From assembly GCA_021812735.1 (NCBI GenBank), contig JAKAMV010000244.1, positions 1 through 10,946 on the forward strand: a stretch of DNA of 10,946 nucleotides, written 5' to 3'. Numbering within the stretch: position 1 is the stretch's first letter; each line of letters begins with the position of its first letter. A program made the translations under genes and the position numbers. The notes beneath the pieces were generated by a model. The model was not told where the DNA came from, ran no database searches, and was given only the letters and a program-made list of their open reading frames with translations. The DNA comes from Chloroflexota bacterium. GTDB lineage: Bacteria; Chloroflexota; Limnocylindria; Limnocylindrales; CSP1-4. This document shows positions 5,142 to 10,946 of this stretch, piece by piece.

Positions 5142-6416
5142 ATGTTTGAGCGAACCGCGCTGCCCGGCGGGCCGCGCGTCATCAGCGTGCGCCTGCCGGC
5201 GGCGCGGTCATTCTCCGCCGTGGCGTACGTGCGAGCCGGGTCGCGCATGGAGTCTCCCGCCGAGTCGGGCATGGCCCATTTCATGGAGCACCTGACGTTC
5301 AAAGGGACCGCCGGCTGGCCGTCCACGCGCGCCGTCTCGCAGGCGATCGAAGGGATCGGTGGGACCAGCAACGCGGCCACCGACCGCGAGGCCACCACCT
5401 ACTGGGCTCGGGTCCCGTCCCGCGCCGCGGAGGTCGCCATGCAGCTCCTCGGCGACCTCGTGACGCGGCCGTTGCTCCGCGAGGAGGACGTCGCCCACGA
5501 GCGCACGGTCGTGATCGAGGAGATCCGCTCGTACCGCGACGACCCCGGAGAGTACGTCTTCAACCTGCTCGACCAGGCCGTCTTCGGCGACTCGCCCCTC
5601 GGCTGGGAGATCGCGGGCGACGAGGAGAGCGTCGCGGGGTTGACGGCGGCGTCGCTGCGCGACTTCTGGGAGCGCTGGTACCGGCCCTCCAACGTCGTGC
5701 TGGCCGCGGCCGGCGACGTGGACCACGCGGCCGTCTGTGCGATGGCCGCGCGCGCCTTCGGTTCGGACGGCGCGCCCGCGCCGCTGGACCCACGGTTCGA
5801 GCCGGCCCCTCCGCTGCCGTCGGCGGAGCGCGTGCGGATCATCAACCGGCCGGGATCCCAGGCGCATCTGTGCGTCGCCGTCCCCGGACTGCGGCGCGAC
5901 GATCCCGACGCATGGACGCTCGAGCTGCTCGACACCGTGCTCGGCGAGGGTATGAGTAGCCGGCTCTTCTTGCACCTCCGCGAGGAGGCGGGCCTGGCCT
6001 ATGACGTGCACTCGTTCGTCAGCGACTTCGCCGACTGCGGGATGGTCGGGATCTATGCCGGGGTCGACCCGCACCACCTCGGTCGGGCCCTCGACGCGAT
6101 CCTGGCCGAGCTGGCCGCGCTGCGCGACCGGGCCGTACCCGACGACGAGCTCGCCCGGGCCAAGGCGTTCGCCTGCGGGCGGCTCGAGCTACGGCTGGAA
6201 GAGGGCCACAACCTGGCGTCGTGGCTGGGGGTGCAGGAAGCGCTCCACGAACGGACGCTGACGCTCGAGGAGGCGATCGCGGCGATTCAGGCGGTCGACG
6301 CCGATGCGATCCGCTCGCTTGCCGGCCGGCTCTTCCGTGACGAGGCGCTGTCGCTGGCAGTGATCGCGCCAGGCCGGCGGGGCCGTGGGCTCGGGCAACG
6401 TTTGCGGTTGCCGTGA
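5142..6416 (+). CDS. M16-family zinc metallopeptidase (processing-protease/insulinase type)
   Basis: This is a cytoplasmic zinc protease of the M16 family (mitochondrial processing peptidase-beta, PqqL and YmxG-like), expected to degrade or trim short peptides in a clamshell chamber. The inverted zinc motif HFMEH (H46, E49, H50) is intact. The third ligand, Glu127, lies in VVIEEIRSYRDDP at the family's expected 76-residue spacing after the motif. The C-terminal half carries GEGMSSRLFLHLREEAGLAYDV (268-289) with the Arg280/Tyr287 pair conserved in active M16B members. Length (424) fits a single M16B subunit with both halves. No signal peptide is present, so it acts inside the cell. The ATG has no Shine-Dalgarno but follows the TACCAT box by 7 nt. 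Its stop overlaps the next gene's GTG by 4 bp, so the two are translationally coupled. The physiological substrate is unknown. Confidence 0.95.
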   Translation: MFERTALPGGPRVISVRLPAARSFSAVAYVRAGSRMESPAESGMAHFMEHLTFKGTAGWPSTRAVSQAIEGIGGTSNAATDREATTYWARVPSRAAEVAMQLLGDLVTRPLLREEDVAHERTVVIEEIRSYRDDPGEYVFNLLDQAVFGDSPLGWEIAGDEESVAGLTAASLRDFWERWYRPSNVVLAAAGDVDHAAVCAMAARAFGSDGAPAPLDPRFEPAPPLPSAERVRIINRPGSQAHLCVAVPGLRRDDPDAWTLELLDTVLGEGMSSRLFLHLREEAGLAYDVHSFVSDFADCGMVGIYAGVDPHHLGRALDAILAELAALRDRAVPDDELARAKAFACGRLELRLEEGHNLASWLGVQEALHERTLTLEEAIAAIQAVDADAIRSLAGRLFRDEALSLAVIAPGRRGRGLGQRLRLP

Positions 6417-7459
6417 GCGAGAACCCCATGCCGCTGCATCCGGGCGACGCGAACGTGTCGCCGTTCGGGCGTGACGTGGTCGGCGGCCAGGACATGGTTC
6501 CCCGGGACGACGCGGGCGTGGCCGATGGGCTGGCGGGCGAGCACGGGATCGGGCGGGGGACCGAACCGGCGACCGACCAGGCGCCGGACCAGGCGCCGGA
6601 CCAGGCGCCGGACCAGGTGCCGGACCGAGTACCCGAGGAGACGAGCGCGCCGGGAGGCAAGGACGCCCCACCACGCCGGCCAGATGAGCCGCCGCCCGCC
6701 CCCCGCTCCATGCCGGCCCGGAGCCGGACCGAAGCACGACTCGCCCACGTCCATCTGCGGCTCGGCATGTACGGACTCGCCCGGGCCGAACTGGAGACGC
6801 TCGCCGCGCACGGCACGCTCGACGTGCCCGCGCTCGCCGACCTCGCGGAGGTCCGTTGGCGTACCGGAGACCTGGTGGGGGCCGGCGAGGCGGCGGAGGT
6901 CCACCTGCGCGCCGGCGGTGAAGACCTCGTCAGCATGTGCGTGGCGGCCGAAGCCGCCGCGGCGGCGGGGCGCACCGCCGACGCGCGGACACTGGCGGCC
7001 CGCGTGCTCGCACGCGGGCGCGACCGCCTCGATGAACTGTTTGCCGGCCAGCCGCGCAGCAACATCTGGCCGCCGGAGCCATCGCCGACGAAGCCCGAGG
7101 CAGGCGCCGCGGGAACGGGGCTGGACCAGCCGCCCACGCCGGCCGCGCCCTCACCCATGCTCGCCGCGAGCGCGTCCGGCGATCTCGCCGAGGTCCAAGC
7201 GCGCGTGGCCCGCGGCGACCTCGCCGGGACTGCGACCCGCCTCGCGCTGGTGCTGCGCAGCCGGCCGGCCCTGGCGCCCGCCGTCCTTGCGGTCGCCGAC
7301 GAGGCGTTGCGCGCGGTGGGGCCGGGGCACGAGGCCGCGTCGCTGCACGTCGTGCGCGGCGACGCATACCGCCTCATGGGCCGCGAGCGGCTCGCGGCGG
7401 AGGCGTTCGAAGCCTCCAGCAGGGCGCTGCGCGCCCGTCCATCCGAGGAGCAGACGTGA
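6413..7459 (+). CDS. Helical-repeat (TPR-like) protein with disordered N-terminus
   Basis: The function is not recognised. Of 348 residues, the first about 100 are rich in Pro, Gly, Asp and Glu and contain the tandem DQAP-DQAP-DQAP-DQVP-DRVP at 55-74, so this part is probably disordered. From residue 105 there are paired amphipathic helices typical of tetratricopeptide-like folds (RLAHVHLRLGMYGLARAELETL, then ALADLAEVRWRTGDLVGAGEAA). A Pro-rich linker follows near 215-240, then a second helical block (250-345) ending with GDAYRLMGRERLAAEAFEASS, a good TPR-like hairpin. No membrane or signal segment is seen. The start is a GTG overlapping the M16 stop (GTGA); an ATG at 6428 is an alternative. 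TPR-like proteins usually scaffold protein complexes, so a partner role for the M16 peptidase is possible but unproven. Its stop overlaps a short relay ORF before ndk. Confidence 0.8.
   Translation: MSENPMPLHPGDANVSPFGRDVVGGQDMVPRDDAGVADGLAGEHGIGRGTEPATDQAPDQAPDQAPDQVPDRVPEETSAPGGKDAPPRRPDEPPPAPRSMPARSRTEARLAHVHLRLGMYGLARAELETLAAHGTLDVPALADLAEVRWRTGDLVGAGEAAEVHLRAGGEDLVSMCVAAEAAAAAGRTADARTLAARVLARGRDRLDELFAGQPRSNIWPPEPSPTKPEAGAAGTGLDQPPTPAAPSPMLAASASGDLAEVQARVARGDLAGTATRLALVLRSRPALAPAVLAVADEALRAVGPGHEAASLHVVRGDAYRLMGRERLAAEAFEASSRALRARPSEEQT
6575..6622 (+). repeat. 12-bp tandem repeat array, four copies
   Basis: GACCAGGCGCCG is repeated perfectly three times (6575-6586, 6587-6598, 6599-6610), followed by GACCAGGTGCCG (6611-6622) with one change and then a decayed fifth unit at 6623-6634. 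The unit is a multiple of three, so copy-number change keeps the reading frame and alters only the DQAP count of the disordered N-terminus. Confidence 0.85.
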
Positions 7460-7484
7460 TCGCCGAGGAGTCAGCGTGATCGAA
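7445..7484 (+). repeat. Duplicated 20-bp translation-initiation site
   Basis: Two adjacent 20-bp units (7445-7464 and 7465-7484) each contain GAGGAG, a 5-base spacer and GTGATCG. They match at 14 of 20 positions, the differences being in the spacer and last two bases. The second unit is the ndk ribosome-binding site (7465-7470) and start codon (7476-7478); the first places a start codon across the upstream gene's stop. Confidence 0.6.
7456..7479 (+). other. Candidate 7-codon relay ORF between the TPR-like gene and ndk
   Basis: GTG at 7456-7458 starts a frame encoding MIAEESA and ending TGA at 7477-7479. It has its own Shine-Dalgarno, GAGGAG at 7445-7450, with a 5-nt spacer. Its GTG overlaps the upstream gene's stop (GTGA), and its stop overlaps the ndk start codon in the same GTGA pattern. 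The arrangement could pass ribosomes from one gene to the next. It may instead be a passive by-product of a duplicated start site. No peptide is demonstrated. Confidence 0.35.
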
Positions 7485-7940
7485 CGTACTCTTGTCCTGA
7501 TCAAGCCCGACGGAGTCCAGCGCCTACTGGTCGGCCGCATCGTCGCCCGCTACGAGGAGCGCGGCCTCAAGATCGTGGGCCTGAAGCTAGTCCGGGTCGA
7601 TCGCAACCTGGCCGAACGCCACTACGCGGTCCACCGGGACAAGCCCTTTTTCGCGGGCCTGGTCGAGTTCATCACGTCCGGTCCGCTCGTCGCGCTGGCG
7701 CTCGAGGGCCCGGACGCGGTGGCGGTCGTGCGTGCCATGAACGGGGCAACCCGCCCGCACCAGGCCGACCCTGGGACCGTCCGCGGCGATCTCGCCCTGG
7801 AGACAGCGCAGAACCTGGTGCATGCCTCGGACAGCCCGGAGACGGCCGAGGCGGAGCTCGGGCTCTGGTTCCGACCGGACGAGCTCCTCAGTTACGAGCG
7901 CGAGATCGACCGCTGGGTGCTGGCCCCGCCGGGCTCGTGA
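7476..7940 (+). CDS. ndk: Nucleoside diphosphate kinase
   Basis: Ndk transfers the gamma phosphate of ATP to other nucleoside diphosphates through a phosphohistidine. The 154-residue protein carries the full set of signatures: TLVLIKPDGVQR (5-16, Lys10), RHYAVHRDKPFFAGLVEFITSGP (48-70), VVRAMNGAT (84-92), GTVRGDLAL (100-108) and the active-site segment NLVHASDSPETAEAELGLWF (113-132) with the phosphorylated His116. The usual NLVHGSDS has Ala for Gly here. A C-terminal tail of about 10 residues extends beyond common lengths. The start is the GTG at 7476, with GAGGAG 5 nt upstream; the same frame is open far upstream through the preceding gene, but that is a shadow. The stop at 7938-7940 is only 3 bp from the stop of the convergent membrane-protein gene, leaving no room for a terminator between them. 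Confidence 0.97.
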   Translation: MIERTLVLIKPDGVQRLLVGRIVARYEERGLKIVGLKLVRVDRNLAERHYAVHRDKPFFAGLVEFITSGPLVALALEGPDAVAVVRAMNGATRPHQADPGTVRGDLALETAQNLVHASDSPETAEAELGLWFRPDELLSYEREIDRWVLAPPGS

Positions 7941-7943
7941 GCG

Positions 7944-9545
7944 TCAGTCGACCGCGGTGAGCGCCCCGCCGGCCGCCCACGAGACGGCGACCGCAAGCAG
8001 GGCGGCGAGGAGGGCGAAGCCCGCGGCGATGGCCGCGCCGTTCGCGGCCCAGGCAGCGCGCAGCACGTCCGTGCTGCGGCGCAGGGCGCTCCAGCGGGCG
8101 ACGATCTCGGCCAGCGCGGGCCGCGCCGCGCTGGGGGCTCGCTTCGGCCGCTCGGCCGGTCTCTGCCGGGGGTCCCGTCGCGGTCCCGGTTGCAGCTCCT
8201 GCCGTGTTCCTGCCCGGCGAACGCCGCGGACCGTCTCGGAGGGCGGCCGTAGACCGACCCACGCGAGGCGCAGGTAGGGCAGCAGCCCGAGCCACGCCGC
8301 GACCATCATCAGCGGCCCGAACGGTCCCGCGCCGGCCCCGACGAGCGACGCTCGCAGTGCGAAGATGCCCCAGCCGGGCAGCCCGAACGTCGCGAGCGCG
8401 ACCCCCGCCAGGGTCAACCCCAGCAGGGGCGCGCGGCGCAGCCACCCCGCGAGCTCATCGATCTGCGCGGCACCCCACCGGCCCGTCAGCGCCAGCACCC
8501 AGGCGGTGAGTGCGGTTCTGGCAACGGCGTTCGCCGGCAACCAGCTCGCCGCGGCCGCCGCGCCGCTCGGGTCGGACGCGGCGAAGGCCAGCAGCATCAG
8601 CCCGGCGTCGCCGACCAGCGCGTAGGCGAGGACGTGGCGCAGGTCGTCGTGCACCGTCGCGACCAGCGCGCCGGCGAGCAGGGTGGCCAGCGCCATGACC
8701 GCGACCAAGCTGCGCGTCTCCGCGAGGAGGGGGCCCTCTCCGACGCCGCCGAATGGGACGGCCGGGGTGAGCACGCGCTGCTCCCAGGTGATGGCCGCGA
8801 GCGCGAACGCGGTCAGCAGCCAGACGGCACGCGCCGCCACGAGCGCTACGGGACCGGAGACGAGCGTGCGGGCCACGACGGCGTGGAAGGGCAACGCGCC
8901 CGCGAAGAGCGCCACGGCCCCGACCACCAGCGCCAGCGCCATTGCGGCCCCGGCCGAGTCGAGCGCGACCGGCCCGCCCGGGCCGAGGAGCCAGGCCGCG
9001 CCGAGGAGTCCGAGGCCGCAGGCAACGGCGAGCAGCCGGAGCGCCCGGCTTGCCGCTCGCACGGCCCCCAGCTCTGAGGCCGCGTCGGTGCCACTGGCGG
9101 CACCCGGGGCCAGCACGATGGCAGCCGCCGCGACGATCCCCACCGCCACGGCGGGGGCGCTGACGCCGGCCGCCTGGAACTGCGCGGTGCTGCCCGACGG
9201 CGTGGCCAGCAGAGAGCCGGCTAACACCGCCAGGCCGGCCGTCAGCGCGGCGAGGGCCACCAGCAGCGCCGCCGGCACGCCCGGGCCGATCGATCCGACG
9301 GCGCCCGCCGCCGCGAGCACCAGCAGCAGCGACAGCGCGGCCATCGCCACGATCGATGCGCCATGGGCGCCGAGCGCGAAGGTGGTCCCGCCCAACCCCA
9401 CGGTCGCGAGCGGCGAGACGATGCCCGCAGCCACGATGCAGGCACCGAGCCCCAGGGCGGCCAATGCCGCGCCACTGAGGCGCCCGGTCGTCCGGGACGC
9501 GACCGCGGCGGCAAGCGCGATCGCGACGACGATCAGCGCGCTCAT
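7944..9545 (-). CDS. NuoN/Hyf-like antiporter-family membrane protein, divergent
   Basis: This 533-residue polytopic membrane protein belongs to the proton-conducting transporter superfamily (NuoL/M/N, MrpA/D, HyfF). The clearest matches are LPFHAVVARTLVSGPVALVAA (218-238), which aligns with the 'PFHxWxPDAYxGAPxPV' helix, HDDLRHVLAYALVGDAGLMLLAFA (299-322), which aligns with 'QxxxKRLLAYSSIGHAGYxLLG', and DELAGWLRRAPLLGLTLAGVALATFGLPGWGIF (363-395), which aligns with the 'DLxGLxxRxPxLAxxxxxxLxSLxGIPP' helix. About 13-14 hydrophobic segments are visible. A basic, Pro-rich cytoplasmic linker (433-495) precedes the last helix. By eye, the family's key Lys residues fall on Phe214 and Arg303, and no Glu is found in the expected early helix. 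Proton pumping is therefore doubtful. The ATG at 9543-9545 lies 22 bp after the preceding gene's stop. The role and partner complex are unknown; only one other possible membrane subunit is adjacent. Confidence 0.72.
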   Translation of the reverse strand: MSALIVVAIALAAAVASRTTGRLSGAALAALGLGACIVAAGIVSPLATVGLGGTTFALGAHGASIVAMAALSLLLVLAAAGAVGSIGPGVPAALLVALAALTAGLAVLAGSLLATPSGSTAQFQAAGVSAPAVAVGIVAAAAIVLAPGAASGTDAASELGAVRAASRALRLLAVACGLGLLGAAWLLGPGGPVALDSAGAAMALALVVGAVALFAGALPFHAVVARTLVSGPVALVAARAVWLLTAFALAAITWEQRVLTPAVPFGGVGEGPLLAETRSLVAVMALATLLAGALVATVHDDLRHVLAYALVGDAGLMLLAFAASDPSGAAAAASWLPANAVARTALTAWVLALTGRWGAAQIDELAGWLRRAPLLGLTLAGVALATFGLPGWGIFALRASLVGAGAGPFGPLMMVAAWLGLLPYLRLAWVGLRPPSETVRGVRRAGTRQELQPGPRRDPRQRPAERPKRAPSAARPALAEIVARWSALRRSTDVLRAAWAANGAAIAAGFALLAALLAVAVSWAAGGALTAVD

Positions 9546-9567
9546 CCGGGACGTCCGGCGGCCATCG

Positions 9568-10215
9568 TCACTTCGCCCGGCGATCCCGCCCGGCGGTATT
9601 CTCGGGCGCGTTGTCGGAGTCCAACTCCGCCGGTGGACTGCGACGCAGTCGCGCGTCGCGTGTGAGCAGATCGCGGTACGCGGCCGCCACGCCGACCACG
9701 GCCAGGGCGAGCGCAGCGATCTGGGCCGCGCCGGGTGTCCCGGTCAGGCCGGCAGCGAGGAGACCGGCGCCGTCGAGGAGGAGCACCGTGCCGATCGCGG
9801 TCCAAAGCGCGTCGCGGCTGAACGCGACCAGAGGCACCGCCGCGAACGCCACGGCCGCGCCCGCCGCGAGGGCTGTCGCCGGGCCGCGGCCCGCGCCGGC
9901 GACCGGGGCCACTAACCAGCCGAGGGCCAGGCCGAACAGGACGAAGGCCGCCTCCGTCCAGCCCTTCAGAGGGAGCGGCGGGAGCAGGAGCGGGCCACTG
10001 CGCGCCGTGAGCAGCAGCAGGAACGCGGCAAGCAGCGCGGCCACCAGCCAGAACGCGAGCGGCAGGGCGGCAGGGAGTGGCTGGAGCGCAAGCGGCGAGA
10101 GGACCAGCGCGGCGGTCATCCCGAGTACAGCGCCCCGTTGGCCGCGCGCCTGGAGCAGGGCGGCGCAGACGAGCGCGGTGGCGAGCGCGCCGACGCCGGC
10201 CAGGGCGGGTTCCAC
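9568..10215 (-). CDS. Polytopic membrane protein of unknown function (possibly HyfE/NuoK-like)
   Basis: About 215 residues with six to seven hydrophobic segments rich in Ala, Leu, Gly and Val, then a charged C-terminal tail (LTRDARLRRSPPAELD onward). I do not recognise a family with confidence. The segment DALWTAIGTVLLLDGAGLLAAGLTGTPGAAQIAAL loosely recalls the 'xxIGxxxLENGxxLLxxxxxxxP' region of HyfE/NuoK-type subunits, and a NuoN-like gene follows 22 bp downstream. Together these suggest a two-subunit membrane module. The usual membrane Glu of NuoK is not evident. The preferred start is a GTG at 10213-10215, 14 bp after the lepB stop; another in-frame GTG at 10252-10254 would add 13 residues and overlap lepB by 25 bp. 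Neither has a strong Shine-Dalgarno. Membrane location is well supported; the family suggestion is weak. Confidence 0.65.
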   Translation of the reverse strand: MEPALAGVGALATALVCAALLQARGQRGAVLGMTAALVLSPLALQPLPAALPLAFWLVAALLAAFLLLLTARSGPLLLPPLPLKGWTEAAFVLFGLALGWLVAPVAGAGRGPATALAAGAAVAFAAVPLVAFSRDALWTAIGTVLLLDGAGLLAAGLTGTPGAAQIAALALAVVGVAAAYRDLLTRDARLRRSPPAELDSDNAPENTAGRDRRAK

Positions 10216-10229
10216 GTCGGCCCCGCCGA

Positions 10230-10889
10230 TCAGGCCGCTCGGTCGAAGGGCCACCGAGCGCCGGCCTCGTCTTGCAGCACGCCGGTCGGCGGCGAAGATG
10301 GCACGGCCAGTGGGCTCAGATCGGGATAGCGCGGCGTTGCCAGGACCTCGAAGGTGTCGAGCGGCCAGTAGCGCAGCCAGGCCCGGCCGATGATGTTCGC
10401 GATCGGTACCGGCCCGAAGACCCGCGAGTCGGTCGAGTTCTCGCGGTGGTCGCCCATCACGAAGAAGGTGTTCGGCGGCACGACCCAGTGATCTTGGCCG
10501 CCGAGTGGCTCCGTGGTCTGGCCTGGGTAGACGTACGGCTCGTTGATCTCCTGACCGTTGATGAAGACGTGCCCGTTGCGCAGGTCGAGGACGTCCCCGG
10601 GCAGGCCGATCACGCGCTTGATGTAGGGGGTCGAGCTGGACGAGGGGGTCGAGCTGGACGACCCGCCGGGCGGGGTGAAGACCACGATGTCGCCGCGCTT
10701 GTACGGATCGAAGCGCGGGGTCAACTTGTCCACCAGCACGTACTGATGCGGCAGGAGGGTGTTCTCCATGCTCTGCTGCTCGACCTGGTACGGCTGTGCG
10801 ACGAAGGTCTGGATGACCAAGAAGATGATGAGGGTCAGGACGAGGGTCTCGGCGGCCTCGAGGAGGCAGCCGCGCGCGCGCTCGATCAC
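10230..10889 (-). CDS. lepB: Signal peptidase I
   Basis: This is the membrane-anchored serine protease that removes signal peptides from Sec/Tat-exported proteins. The 219-residue protein has one N-terminal membrane segment (about 12-31), then QQSMENTL with nucleophile Ser40, KRGDIVVFTPP (64-74), YIKRVIGLPGDVLDL (89-103) with general base Lys91, and GDHRENSTDSRVFGPV (146-161). The Ser-Lys distance is 51 residues, against 40 in B. subtilis SipS (S43/K83). The excess is explained by a tandem SSSSTP-SSSSTP insert (77-88) directly before Lys91. A Pro-rich tail follows residue 182. The start is a GTG at 10887-10889 without a Shine-Dalgarno. A TATACT box lies upstream at 10921-10926. It is the first gene of a minus-strand unit with two membrane proteins behind it. 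Confidence 0.95.
   Translation of the reverse strand: MIERARGCLLEAAETLVLTLIIFLVIQTFVAQPYQVEQQSMENTLLPHQYVLVDKLTPRFDPYKRGDIVVFTPPGGSSSSTPSSSSTPYIKRVIGLPGDVLDLRNGHVFINGQEINEPYVYPGQTTEPLGGQDHWVVPPNTFFVMGDHRENSTDSRVFGPVPIANIIGRAWLRYWPLDTFEVLATPRYPDLSPLAVPSSPPTGVLQDEAGARWPFDRAA
10626..10661 (-). repeat. 18-bp perfect tandem duplication inside lepB
   Basis: Two identical 18-bp units (10626-10643 and 10644-10661) each encode SSSSTP in frame. The repeat lies immediately N-terminal to the YIK motif holding the catalytic lysine. Confidence 0.9.
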
Positions 10890-10920
10890 GCGGGATGATG
10901 GTCGTTCGTCACAAGGCGGG

Positions 10921-10926
10921 AGTATA
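10921..10926 (-). promoter_or_regulatory. Candidate -10 box of lepB
   Basis: On the minus strand TATACT lies 31 bp before the lepB GTG, predicting a leader of about 25 nt. The matching -35 would fall at or beyond the window edge. A 12-bp palindrome GGCGGAACCGCC (10927-10938) overlaps the -10/-35 spacer and could be an operator. An alternative, GACCAT 8 nt before the GTG (10898-10903), would make the gene leaderless but is a poorer -10. Confidence 0.4.
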
Positions 10927-10946
10927 GGCGGAACCGCCGCGCAGGG

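Noticed and set aside
6019..7377. 452-codon minus-strand open frame
   Set aside because: It is antisense to the M16 and TPR-like genes, with Ser/Arg/Pro-rich composition and no motif.
6471..7475. 335-codon upstream extension in the ndk frame
   Set aside because: Arg/Pro-rich shadow of the TPR-like gene; the ndk fold begins right after the GTG at 7476.
8683..9915. 410-codon plus-strand open frame
   Set aside because: It is antisense to two membrane-protein genes whose hydrophobic segments are coherent on the minus strand; this frame has only Ala/Ser/Thr-rich low complexity.
10077..10898. 273-codon plus-strand open frame
   Set aside because: It is antisense to lepB, which has every signal-peptidase motif in order.
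1..10946. CRISPR arrays, tRNA/rRNA genes, insertion sequences, prophage or defence genes
   Set aside because: None seen. The only tandem repeats are short in-gene units (12 and 18 bp) and the 20-bp initiation-site duplication, with no spacers, transposase motifs or composition breaks.

Overview
This is a very GC-rich bacterial chromosome segment. It is densely packed, with short or overlapping gene junctions, frequent GTG starts and no sign of mobile DNA. Gene content (type III pantothenate kinase, fused CoaBC, a DRTGG/phosphotransacetylase-family protein end, an M16 peptidase, Ndk, a NuoN-like membrane protein) and codon use suggest an uncultured or environmental Chloroflexota lineage such as Limnocylindria or Thermomicrobia relatives. 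That taxonomic call is an inference, and an actinobacterium is not excluded.

Layout. (1) Positions 1-289, + strand: the 3' end of a DRTGG/phosphotransacetylase-family gene. (2) Positions 337-4378, - strand: a four-gene pantothenate-to-CoA operon read in the order coaX, coaBC, panB, panC. The two upstream junctions are 4-bp ATGA overlaps and panB/panC are 3 bp apart. (3) Positions 4379-4471: a divergent promoter region. (4) Positions 4472-7940, + strand: an unrecognised soluble protein, a 160-bp gap with nested inverted repeats, then a tightly coupled M16 peptidase, helical-repeat protein and ndk. (5) Positions 7944-10889, - strand: lepB (signal peptidase I), then a polytopic membrane protein, then a NuoN/Hyf-like antiporter-family membrane subunit. 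This strand converges on ndk with only 3 bp between stop codons.

How it works together. Group 2 makes pantothenate from ketoisovalerate and beta-alanine (PanB, PanC; PanE and PanD are not in the window), then phosphorylates it (CoaX) and carries it to 4'-phosphopantetheine (CoaBC). Groups 4 and 5 are housekeeping: proteolysis, NTP balance, protein export and a membrane module of unknown job.

No defence system, CRISPR array, tRNA, rRNA, IS element or prophage is visible. The most interesting signals are small. The starts of coaX and the M16 gene share a near-identical 16-base block that reads as a leaderless promoter. A duplicated ribosome-binding/start site creates a 7-codon relay ORF between the helical-repeat gene and ndk. 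Usual active-site residues are substituted in the CoaC half of CoaBC. The NuoN-like protein lacks the usual proton-channel residues. SPase I carries an in-frame duplication next to its catalytic lysine.
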